Below are positions 17,382 to 24,594 of a stretch of DNA of 64,000 bases, in pieces. The stretch's first letter is position 1. The number at the start of each line of letters is the position of its first letter. A program made the translations under genes and the position numbers. The stretch is taken from assembly GCF_019613795.1 (NCBI RefSeq), contig NZ_CP080429.1:587501-651500 (forward strand), written 5' to 3'. The notes under the pieces were generated by a model. That model made no database searches, had not been told where the DNA came from, and saw only the letters and a list, made by a program, of their open reading frames with translations. This stretch comes from Flavobacterium litorale. Lineage in GTDB: Bacteria; Bacteroidota; Bacteroidia; Flavobacteriales; Flavobacteriaceae.

Positions 17382-19583
17382 TTATAATTCATTAATTATT
17401 GTGTCTAAATCTAAATCATATTTTTTACAAACTTCATCTAGGGTTTCTTTTGAATCATAAAAATTCATAGATAAACTTGCAAAATACCCTACTCTGTTCA
17501 ATTCGTTTTTAACTAGATTTCTCTCAATATTATAAAGTTCACCTAAATTGTTATCAAGTTTAGGCACTACCACCATATCATATATAGTAGCAAAAGCTTT
17601 GTCTTTGTGTTTTCTGAGTAATCTACCTCTTCTCTGAATAAATTGGCGAGGGTTTCCCGTACTACTTGCAAAAATTCCAACTTCTGCTCTTGGAATGTCA
17701 ACACCTTCATCAAGCATTTTCATAGCAAACAGAACTTCTATCTTACCATCCTCAAAACCTCTTAGTATTTCAGATAAGTTTTGGTCTTCTGAAGTATATG
17801 AATTCATTTTTATTTTAGGGAAATCCCGATGAACCCTTCTCAGGTATTGATTTAATATTTTGACTCTGTCACCTTCTGAATTTTGAGTATTACCTTCAGG
17901 TATATATGCAAATACAAACTGGTCTTTCTTATTTTTTATTAATTCACCTACTATTGAACTAAACAGATTTAATTTATTTGAAGCTTTATGTATTATGTTT
18001 TTTCTTTTGAGTAATAATATTTCTACTATTGGGTCATCTTTAAATTTACTATTTTCAAAATCAAAGAACTTTAATAACTTCTTAGAAATCTCAGTATATT
18101 CCTCAAATTCTTCTTCGGTTAACTCAACAATTTTTGGGAAATACTTATATCCAGTTAAAAAACCATATTCTAAAGCTTTCTCCATTCCAAAGCTATAAGT
18201 GTATGGAGGCTCGTCTTTGAAGAATTTGTCAATAGCTATTGTTCCTTCTGGGTCATAAATTCGTTTTGGTGTAGCAGAAAGCCCTATCTTTTTAGTAACC
18301 TCTAATCCAGATAGTTTGGATTTGATATTATTTGCACCCATATTATGAGCTTCATCTGCAATTAACAAAAAATCTTTTTGAATCTTTTTAAATAACTTTT
18401 GAAACCTATCAAGAACAAAACTTCCATAAGTTGATATTATTACTAAGTCTTCTTTGAGACCCCAAGAATAATTACTACAATAATTAGAAAATTCTTTTTC
18501 CCAATTACTTCCTCCACCAACTTTTAGAATTTTTCTAAAATTAAAAGAATTGACTTCCTCTTCCCATTGGTTTAATAAAGCGATTGAAGGAACTAAAATT
18601 ATAGCTCTATATTTTTTTTCTTCATTAAAGATATTTAGTAAGCAATTAAGTGATGTTATAGTTTTCCCAGTTCCAGTAGCCATTGCAAATACCCCAGAGT
18701 AATCTTTTTTTACCCATTCATTATAAGCTTCTTTTTGATATTCTCTAGGTCCTTGGGGAAATGGGAATTTAGGGGTGTTTAAGATTATTTCTAATTTATC
18801 ATTAAATCGTTCTTTCTTCTTTTCAATTATTTTTTTGACCTTTTCACTATAACCATGTCCTTGTAGCTCTAAAGAATCATCAAACAGATCTTGAATATCT
18901 TTATCCCTACCAATAGCATTAATTACAACCTCAATTTTATCTTTATCAATATAATTGTAAGCAGGGTGTTGTTTACTGAATATTCTTTCAAAATTATTCT
19001 TAGCATCTTCTATTCTTCGTTGGCTAATTTTACCATTCCAAGGCGTTTCAACCTGAAAGCTCTCAGAGTTTTTCAATAATGCTGAAAGTGTGAAATTTAT
19101 ACTTCCATCCGTTACTATATAATTTACTCCATCATACAATATCATCGTTTTGCAATGAGCTAAATCAACATCGTTAAACTTGACAGGAAGTATTTCTAAT
19201 CTGCCAACTTTGAGAAGATATTTTAAACAATCAAAAAAATGAATTCCTTCAGCACTAAGGTTTTTTTCAATCTTCGACAAATCTTCAAATAAATCTATCC
19301 ATTTATCTTCATCCTTTAACTCTGGATTCAAAACTAAATTCTCGTAATCCATTAGACTGTAAACATGATTTGTGATTATTCGCATTTTACCCCCATTATA
19401 TAGGAATTCAGCTAGACTTTTAGATAAAACTTTTATAGCATTAGAACTAAAATAGCCAAGTAAAAGATCAATGTTTTTTGAAATAGGAAAAGCTTCTTCG
19501 TAGAATTCAAGAGGAATGAATTCAGAATCTGAACTATATTTATAAGTTGGGGGGAATGACAAATCCCTAAAGTGTTTCTGCAT
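17382..19583 (-). CDS. PLD-nuclease/DEAH-helicase fusion, 733 aa
   Basis: The N-terminal half has a phospholipase D-type site: His143-Cys-Lys145 in LAHCKTMILYDG and GSINFT (160-165). A superfamily 2 helicase follows: ATGTGKT (302-308), DEAH (410-413), SAT (436-438) and QRRGRLLR (650-657). PLD-SF2 fusions occur in many defence loci. Helicases are also recorded as phosphorothioation-system restriction enzymes, and this gene heads the operon facing dndCDE. It probably translocates on and cleaves DNA. Only one HxK set is visible, so the nuclease may act as a dimer. Confidence 0.85.
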   Translation of the reverse strand: MQKHFRDLSFPPTYKYSSDSEFIPLEFYEEAFPISKNIDLLLGYFSSNAIKVLSKSLAEFLYNGGKMRIITNHVYSLMDYENLVLNPELKDEDKWIDLFEDLSKIEKNLSAEGIHFFDCLKYLLKVGRLEILPVKFNDVDLAHCKTMILYDGVNYIVTDGSINFTLSALLKNSESFQVETPWNGKISQRRIEDAKNNFERIFSKQHPAYNYIDKDKIEVVINAIGRDKDIQDLFDDSLELQGHGYSEKVKKIIEKKKERFNDKLEIILNTPKFPFPQGPREYQKEAYNEWVKKDYSGVFAMATGTGKTITSLNCLLNIFNEEKKYRAIILVPSIALLNQWEEEVNSFNFRKILKVGGGSNWEKEFSNYCSNYSWGLKEDLVIISTYGSFVLDRFQKLFKKIQKDFLLIADEAHNMGANNIKSKLSGLEVTKKIGLSATPKRIYDPEGTIAIDKFFKDEPPYTYSFGMEKALEYGFLTGYKYFPKIVELTEEEFEEYTEISKKLLKFFDFENSKFKDDPIVEILLLKRKNIIHKASNKLNLFSSIVGELIKNKKDQFVFAYIPEGNTQNSEGDRVKILNQYLRRVHRDFPKIKMNSYTSEDQNLSEILRGFEDGKIEVLFAMKMLDEGVDIPRAEVGIFASSTGNPRQFIQRRGRLLRKHKDKAFATIYDMVVVPKLDNNLGELYNIERNLVKNELNRVGYFASLSMNFYDSKETLDEVCKKYDLDLDTIINEL

Positions 19584-19741
19584 AAATATTCTCTTGACAA
19601 AACTTTTTAAAGCTATCTAGTTGATTCTATATAGGGAGAGTATAAATCTAATAATTTAAAGTGCTTAAAAAAAGATATCAAGAGATTTTTTGACTAAACC
19701 AGCTTTACTATTTTTAGTTCCAATAAGTCAATCAATTTATT

Positions 19742-20470
19742 ATGGCTATTAAATACCACCCTCTTGTACAAAAAACTAAAGTAAAATTAGAACGACTAGA
19801 TAAACAAAAAAATGTTAGTTGGGAAGAATGGAGAAAGTTTAATGGTGAGTTTCTACCAATTCATACAGAGCCAAAATTAAGAATAAGAGCATTGAAATTC
19901 ATGGATACTTTGATTAAAAAACTTGAGGAAAATAATCATAGTATAAAATTTGAGTATCAAAGATGCCATATTGAAATGTATGGTCAGTTAACAGAAATCA
20001 ATTTAAGACAAAAATTTTTCAGAAAACGAATTAAAGATGCTTCTGGGTATGGAACTGATACTTATGAAAAAAGTGACAAACTTGAATTTCAAGTAGGAAG
20101 TTATGCTAGAAAAGGTTGGATTGATAAGAAAACAAAAAGTTTAGAAGATTATCTCAATGTAATTTATTATTACATTGAAAAGGACAGTGCAAGATGGGCA
20201 GAATGGCGTAGGATTCAAAAAATTGAAGAAGAAAAAAGAGAAGCTCAAAGAAAAGTTGATGAAGAAATAGCGAGACAAAAAGCTATTGAAAAAGAAAAAT
20301 TCGACAAACTGTTATCAGATGCTGAAAACCACAATAAAGCAAATATTATTCGTTTTTATCTCAAGGCTTATGAAGATAAATTATTGACTTCACATCCTTC
20401 AGAAAATGAATTTAAAGATTATTTAGATTGGGCTTATAATAAAGCTGATGAAATAGACCCTTTAGCTTAA
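19742..20470 (+). CDS. Hypothetical protein, 242 aa
   Basis: Not recognised. The N-terminal two thirds contain EWRKFNGEFLPIHTEPK and RCHIEMYGQLTEINLRQKF. A strongly charged helix follows (RIQKIEEEKREAQRKVDEEI, about 158-190), then an acidic C-terminal end. There is no signal peptide or membrane segment. It is divergent from the PLD-helicase operon, sharing a 158-base intergenic region. It may be a partner of the defence locus or a general cargo gene. Nothing in the sequence decides. Confidence 0.6.
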   Translation: MAIKYHPLVQKTKVKLERLDKQKNVSWEEWRKFNGEFLPIHTEPKLRIRALKFMDTLIKKLEENNHSIKFEYQRCHIEMYGQLTEINLRQKFFRKRIKDASGYGTDTYEKSDKLEFQVGSYARKGWIDKKTKSLEDYLNVIYYYIEKDSARWAEWRRIQKIEEEKREAQRKVDEEIARQKAIEKEKFDKLLSDAENHNKANIIRFYLKAYEDKLLTSHPSENEFKDYLDWAYNKADEIDPLA

Positions 20471-20643
20471 AGCGAAAATTTTTTAAAATTTTTTTCTCTC
20501 TTCCCCATTGCAAATGCAAAGCACCCTAGCTAAACACCCCCACTAACCTCTGCGAAAGGGGAATCCCACCCCTTAGTATATATTCCAAAAATAATCTTGT
20601 CGGCTAAAATTATAACAAGGTGATAGTTGTTATTCTTTAGTTG

Positions 20644-21090
20644 ATGGTAGAAGACATTTTGGAACAAAACAAATGTTCAACTCAAAATTTTAAAAACATG
20701 GTACGAATTGTAAATTTTAATGAAAGGAATTCAGAAGATGGTTCTACATTCTTTGCTCTCACTATTCAGGGTGGAGTGGAATTACTTCAAAGTAAATCAA
20801 CAGGCAATTTTTATGCAACAGCAAAAAAAGCTAGTATAAGTTCAACCTTTGACAAGGAAACTTGTGAGGCACTTATTGGAACTGAAATGCCTGGTAAAAT
20901 TGTAAAAAAGGAATGTGAACCATATTCTTACACCATTAAGGAAACAGGTGAGATTATTGAATTATCTCACAGGTATGAATATGAGCCTGAAACACCATCA
21001 ACAAAGGATGACATAAGTGAATCAACTATTGATGACTTTGTTAATAGTGAAGCTGTAAAGGAAGAAAATCATCCTCTTATAGCAGGTTAG
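20644..21090 (+). CDS. Hypothetical island protein, 148 aa
   Basis: The ATG at 20644 follows a TTG at 20641. I chose ATG. A conserved-looking core reads FALTIQGGVELLQSKSTGNF and YATAKKASISSTFD, followed by MPGKIVKKECEPYSYTIKET. Similar proteins accompany radC in other Bacteroidetes elements as far as I remember, but no function is known to me. The acidic C-terminal tail recalls single-strand-binding proteins, which is only a speculation. The upstream 170 bases hold no gene. Confidence 0.6.
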   Translation: MVEDILEQNKCSTQNFKNMVRIVNFNERNSEDGSTFFALTIQGGVELLQSKSTGNFYATAKKASISSTFDKETCEALIGTEMPGKIVKKECEPYSYTIKETGEIIELSHRYEYEPETPSTKDDISESTIDDFVNSEAVKEENHPLIAG

Positions 21091-21097
21091 TCTAATC

Positions 21098-21136
21098 AAT
21101 GCCCAGAATATTTTGTTTTGGGCATTTTAATTTTTT
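21098..21136 (+). terminator. Terminator before radC-like gene
   Basis: AATGCCCA (21098-21105) and TGGGCATT (21119-21126) pair exactly, followed by TTAATTTTTTTT. Confidence 0.75.
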
Positions 21137-21142
21137 TTGAAA

Positions 21143-21580
21143 ATGAATACAATTAAAGAAATTAGAGTTTCCTACTCTTCAGGAAATAATGATAAGATTA
21201 AAATTACAAACAGTAAAGATTCATATGAATTATTGAAATCTTGTTGGTCAATGAACACTATTGAATTACAAGAAGAATTTAAAGTCTTATTATTAAATAG
21301 AAACCATCAGGTATTGGGAATTTATCCTTTATCAAAAGGAGGTGTGTCAGGAACTTTGGTAGATGCTAAATTGGTTTATAGCGTAGCTTTAAAATGTAAT
21401 GCCTCAAGTATTATAGTTGCTCATAATCATCCAAGTGGAAATTTAAAACCAAGTGAAGCAGATTTAAGATTAACAAAGAAACTTAAACAAGCAGGAACTT
21501 ATTTAGACATCACTTTACTAGACCATTTAATAATTACAAAGAATGGGTATTATAGTTTTTCAGATGAATCTCAAATGTGA
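21143..21580 (+). CDS. RadC-like JAB/MPN domain protein
   Basis: The metal site IVAHNHPSGNLKPSEAD (HxH-x7-S-x2-D) is complete, and DITLLDHLIITKNGYYSFSD is the usual RadC C-terminus. RadC proteins of mobile elements are DNA-associated and have uncertain roles, historically linked to repair. The product is 145 residues when started at the ATG at 21143. A TTG two codons earlier is possible. It ends before a convergent regulator. Confidence 0.9.
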   Translation: MNTIKEIRVSYSSGNNDKIKITNSKDSYELLKSCWSMNTIELQEEFKVLLLNRNHQVLGIYPLSKGGVSGTLVDAKLVYSVALKCNASSIIVAHNHPSGNLKPSEADLRLTKKLKQAGTYLDITLLDHLIITKNGYYSFSDESQM

Positions 21581-21649
21581 TTGAGGCTAAAACACCTCAT
21601 TTTGGACAATTTTTTACTCAAACTAAAAAATAGAGATTATTATAAATAG

Positions 21650-21883
21650 CTATTTTTTAGTTTTCTCAAAGTAGAGTAATTCAGAAAGAGAAACAGACAA
21701 TCTACTGGCAATTTTACTTAAAGTATAAATAGTGGGGTTAGTGTTTCCAGCTTCAATACGGCTAAAGTTTGACTTTTCTATATTACAAGCTGCTGCAACA
21801 TCTTGCTGTTGGATATTTTTACTTTCCCTCAACTCTTTAATGCGTTTACCAATAGCTATTTGCAACTTCTTTTTGTCTGTCAT
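21650..21883 (-). CDS. XRE family transcriptional regulator, 77 aa
   Basis: A single helix-turn-helix domain: IGKRIKELRESKNIQQQDVA, ACNIEKSNFSRIEAGNTNPT and IYTLSKIASRLSVSLSELL. I chose the ATG at 21883 because the domain begins just after it. A longer frame runs up to 21982 but would read through the operator-like palindrome. It is divergent from the membrane-protein gene at 21992 and probably controls both promoters. Confidence 0.85.
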   Translation of the reverse strand: MTDKKKLQIAIGKRIKELRESKNIQQQDVAAACNIEKSNFSRIEAGNTNPTIYTLSKIASRLSVSLSELLYFEKTKK

Positions 21884-21917
21884 TTCTGTGGTTAGTTGAC
21901 AAACAAAGTTGTTATAT

Positions 21918-21950
21918 ATGATAACTAAGTTGGTTATCATAAATGATAAT
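21918..21950. promoter_or_regulatory. Operator-like inverted repeat for the XRE regulator
   Basis: ATGATAAC (21918-21925) and GTTATCAT (21933-21940) are exact reverse complements around TAAGTTG. A further half site ATGATAAT is at 21943-21950. The site lies between the divergent starts at 21883 and 21992, the expected place for autoregulation. Confidence 0.6.
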
Positions 21951-21991
21951 TGAATATATTTGATGATTAAATTTAATACCATCTTTATCTT

Positions 21992-22813
21992 ATGAATGAA
22001 AAAGATATTTTACTATTACAAGGTCTTGGATACCAAGTTACAGACCATGGTGCAATAATTGATGGTAATGGTAATTACCTTGAAGAGGTAGTTTACAAAG
22101 TACAAGTTATTGAATCATTTCAAACTAAATCTGAGTATTTAGCCATGCAACAAAGAAAGGCTAAACTTGAAGAAATAGGATTTAAGGAAGATACAAATAG
22201 CCCTAATAATCTTTACACTCAGCAAGAAATAGCAATTGCTAAAAATCACATAAATAAATATCTTAAAGACACGACTTCTGTTCAAAATCCTTATTTAAAT
22301 GATAGTCCTTATTACCAAGCAGCAATTAAAGAAATCGAATTAGAAAATAATCAAATAAAAAGTGATTTTAAAGTTTCTGTAAAAGATGAAAACCAAGATG
22401 AGCAGATTGATAAGGATTCAAATGATGTCTTGATAGTTATATCAATTACTCTTTTAGTTAGTCTGATAGTTTTAATGCTAGTTAAATATATTAAAAAGGT
22501 TAAATCTTTTAGATTCTATATTTTAATTACTGCTTTATCATTTCTTGTTAGTACTTATTTTGGATTTAAATACAAAGAGTTGTCTAATGAATACTTTTTG
22601 AGAAAAGCCTCATTAAAAAAAACAGAATGGCAAAAAGATGCTTATTTGGATTATGTTAAATCACAAGATTCTTTTTTTGAGCTTAATGGATATAGCTTTT
22701 GTTGGGAGTGGTTTCTGTTTACTTTTTCAGGACTCTTGTTGTTAGCAATAGTTATCAGGAATACTATTTTTTATGAAAGAATAAAATCTTTTATAAAAAG
22801 CATTAGAAGATAA
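21992..22813 (+). CDS. Hypothetical membrane protein, 273 aa
   Basis: The first 140 residues are soluble and charged. Three membrane segments follow: VLIVISITLLVSLIVLMLVK, FYILITALSFLVSTYFGFKY and WFLFTFSGLLLLAIVI. A short basic cytosolic tail ends the protein. I do not recognise the family. Its divergence from a XRE repressor gene suggests controlled expression. Confidence 0.6.
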   Translation: MNEKDILLLQGLGYQVTDHGAIIDGNGNYLEEVVYKVQVIESFQTKSEYLAMQQRKAKLEEIGFKEDTNSPNNLYTQQEIAIAKNHINKYLKDTTSVQNPYLNDSPYYQAAIKEIELENNQIKSDFKVSVKDENQDEQIDKDSNDVLIVISITLLVSLIVLMLVKYIKKVKSFRFYILITALSFLVSTYFGFKYKELSNEYFLRKASLKKTEWQKDAYLDYVKSQDSFFELNGYSFCWEWFLFTFSGLLLLAIVIRNTIFYERIKSFIKSIRR

Positions 22814-22821
22814 TCCTGTAA

Positions 22822-23391
22822 GTGAGTTTTATTCAAAATTACATACAAGAATTGGAATCTCTTTCCCTTGATGGTATTTACAGTCTGGATAAAATTGAGT
22901 ATTGGTTATTGAATTACGGTGAGGATTACAAAAGAATTAAAAATGAAAAATCAGAACATTTCATGCACTTCATAGATGGTAAATGGATAAGATTACCAGA
23001 TTATATTCAAGCAAGAACACCAGAAGAAAAGTTTTTACATATTTACAAGACCTTGAATAAAGTAACAGAACAGCACGAGCATGAAGAGTACTTCAAGAAA
23101 GAAATGGCTATTTATAAGAGTATTAAAAATGACCATCAAAAAGTAAGGGAGTGGTTAACCAAAAATGAATATTTAGGAGCTGATAGATACTTTATGTTTT
23201 CCCTTGATTATTTTGGGGAAGAGGATGAAATGGAAAATGAAATTCATCTACGTGTAACTTTTTTAGAAGATAAAGAAAGAGTGCTATTAATTGACAGAAA
23301 GGATTTCCAATACACAATAGAATTTACAAATACTTTCAATAATAACTACTGGAATTTATTGGAAGAACTTAATTTAAAATGTCTCAATTAA
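22822..23391 (+). CDS. Hypothetical protein, 189 aa (GTG start)
   Basis: The only in-frame start near the upstream stop is GTG at 22822, 8 bases after the membrane-protein gene, so both are likely co-transcribed. The protein is acidic and aromatic-rich (EYWLLNYGEDYKRIK, YFMFSLDYFGEEDEMENE) with no signal, membrane or catalytic motif. I do not recognise it. Confidence 0.55.
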   Translation: MSFIQNYIQELESLSLDGIYSLDKIEYWLLNYGEDYKRIKNEKSEHFMHFIDGKWIRLPDYIQARTPEEKFLHIYKTLNKVTEQHEHEEYFKKEMAIYKSIKNDHQKVREWLTKNEYLGADRYFMFSLDYFGEEDEMENEIHLRVTFLEDKERVLLIDRKDFQYTIEFTNTFNNNYWNLLEELNLKCLN

Positions 23392-23409
23392 CCTTTAAAT
23401 CTAACTATT

Positions 23410-23799
23410 ATGAAAAAATCAATTTACATTTTAACCTTATTATTAATAACGTTTTTTAGTTGTTCAAGTGATGATGATTCAAATGAAGAACAACAAATAA
23501 ATCAAGCTCACATTGTTGAGTTTACCACAGGGACTTTAAATGGTTCTGTTAGTGTAATTTTAACAACGACTTTAAATTTTGAAGATATTACTCAAGACGA
23601 GGTGATTTCAGATTTTGATTACAACAATAATATTGTTAGTGTTGAGATTCCAGAGGATACTGCAAGTTTTGAATTAGAATTTTATATTGAAGATTCTTCA
23701 TCTGCAAACATGAAATTTTATGGAGCAGAAGATAATCAGGTAATCCATCAAGAAACAACTTCAGGGCAAGTTTATCAATATAGTTATAGTTTTAATTGA
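23410..23799 (+). CDS. Small secreted lipoprotein, 129 aa
   Basis: The N-terminus MKKSIYILTLLLITFFSCSS is a lipoprotein signal peptide with the lipobox Cys at 18, followed by DDDSN, an acidic stretch often found in surface-exposed Bacteroidetes lipoproteins. The rest alternates polar and hydrophobic residues and looks beta-rich. Function is unknown. A terminator follows. Confidence 0.7.
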   Translation: MKKSIYILTLLLITFFSCSSDDDSNEEQQINQAHIVEFTTGTLNGSVSVILTTTLNFEDITQDEVISDFDYNNNIVSVEIPEDTASFELEFYIEDSSSANMKFYGAEDNQVIHQETTSGQVYQYSYSFN

Positions 23800-23821
23800 T
23801 ATAAGTCTTTATAAAAATAAG

Positions 23822-23848
23822 CCACCTTAAATCAAGGTGGTTTTTTTA
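23822..23848 (+). terminator. Terminator after lipoprotein gene
   Basis: CCACCTT (23822-23828) and AAGGTGG (23834-23840) pair exactly and are followed by seven T's. Confidence 0.85.
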
Positions 23849-23860
23849 TACACAATTGTT

Positions 23861-24226
23861 ATGAAAAAGAAAGAACTACCCTTTACAATTGGCGAACAAT
23901 ATGAACTACATGAATTTGAACTTGAAGGTGTTGAAACTGTATTAATAGGAAATTATGAATATGATGTTTATAGGTGTAGTAAAAAACTATTTTGTAGTTT
24001 CAATCTTGATGGTCTATTAGATATTAAATTATATTATAACGCCGATATTTTAGCAAGGGTTGATTATTATATTAAACCAAATTCAATAAATAACTTTTTA
24101 GTTAATATTTTACCATCAAGAAAGGAAGATGTTACAATATTATTGAAAGTAGATAGGGTTTTAAAAATTACGAATACTCAATTACGTTATAACTTGGTTT
24201 TTGATTCTGGGTTAAACATAGGTTAA
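23861..24226 (+). CDS. Hypothetical protein, 121 aa, overlapping the island 1 end repeat
   Basis: I chose the ATG at 23861. An earlier in-frame start at 23837 would lie inside the preceding terminator. The protein is small and beta-like (YDVYRCSKKLFCSFNLDG, ADILARVDYYIKP). The last codons and the TAA stop lie inside the paired GGTTAAACAT repeat at 24210-24232, so the gene reaches the very end of island 1. Function is unknown. Confidence 0.5.
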   Translation: MKKKELPFTIGEQYELHEFELEGVETVLIGNYEYDVYRCSKKLFCSFNLDGLLDIKLYYNADILARVDYYIKPNSINNFLVNILPSRKEDVTILLKVDRVLKITNTQLRYNLVFDSGLNIG

Positions 24227-24232
24227 ACATTT
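24210..24232. repeat. Island 1 right paired repeat (candidate integrase arm sites)
   Basis: Identical to the 23-base string at 2135-2157 and in the same orientation. Diverged relatives (ATAGATTAACATTT, ATAGATTAAAATTT) follow within 50 bases. Confidence 0.75.
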
Positions 24233-24342
24233 TAGATAATATAGATTAACATTTATTACAAAATGAAAATAGATTAAAATTTAATCTACTGAAAATCAAA
24301 TATTTGTTAGTAAAGGTGAAAAAATGAAAGATATTAATTACA

Positions 24343-24396
24343 GACTCATAATCAGGTGGTCCCTGGTTCGAGCCCAGGTGGGACCACAAGTAAAAT
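24343..24396. repeat. att copy 2 (junction of islands 1 and 2)
   Basis: A 54-base copy of the tRNA-Met 3' half and the next 10 bases, with the T-stem CCTGG/CCAGG. It lacks the 5' half of a tRNA, so it cannot be a functional tRNA gene. It is the shared border of the two islands. Confidence 0.9.
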
Positions 24397-24436
24397 AAAG
24401 GCTTTAAGAAGTAAGATTCTTAGAGCCTTTTTTATT
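24397..24436 (+). terminator. Hairpin terminator after att copy 2
   Basis: AAAGGCTTTAAGAA (24397-24410) pairs with TTCTTAGAGCCTTT (24417-24430), then T's. It shows the tRNA-terminator position is kept next to this att copy, but with a different stem. Confidence 0.7.
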
Positions 24437-24458
24437 TGCACGCAATTTGCACGCAAAA
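24435..24458. repeat. Island 2 left paired repeat (candidate integrase arm sites)
   Basis: TTTGCACGCA-A-TTTGCACGCA-AAA, two tandem copies. The same arrangement with one changed base is at 46537-46560, about 100 bases inside the other end of island 2. Confidence 0.7.
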
Positions 24459-24557
24459 ACTCAACTAGCCAAATACAATAAGAGATATCCCCAAAGCTAT
24501 AGGTTAATAACAACTATATTGCACCAATGTTGTCAATATTTATGGAAACTATTTTCA

Positions 24558-24565
24558 TACCTTTG
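24558..24565 (+). promoter_or_regulatory. Candidate -7 element for the type III mod gene
   Basis: TACCTTTG matches the Bacteroidetes -7 consensus TAnnTTTG, 29 bases before the mod ATG. A TTG lies 25 bases upstream, wider than the usual -33 spacing, so only the -7 part is convincing. The region 24227-24594 otherwise holds repeats, att copy 2 and a terminator, and no gene. Confidence 0.4.
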
Positions 24566-24594
24566 ATCATCATTATCTTTAATATCTGTTATCC

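Larger units (their letters stand above)
2042..24396. mobile_element. Genomic island 1 (integrative element in tRNA-Met, Dnd-carrying)
   Basis: The island is bounded by two direct copies of a 54-base att sequence (2042-2095 and 24343-24396; two mismatches). Paired GGTTAAACAT repeats lie just inside both ends, and the intact tyrosine integrase is near the left end. The content is very AT-rich compared with the flanks. Genes for integration (excisionase-like, integrase), a Rep-like protein and recombination (Sak4-like) sit at the left. A Dnd phosphorothioation locus with an accessory operon is in the middle, and RadC, a regulator and unknown proteins are at the right. No conjugation machinery or phage structural gene is visible, so it is best called an integrative, possibly mobilizable, element. 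Confidence 0.85.

Noticed and set aside
20471-20643. Possible structured RNA upstream of the 148-aa gene (C-rich stretch near 20521-20580)
   Set aside because: Only weak pairing such as CCCC with GGGG near 20557 is seen, and no known riboswitch pattern is present.
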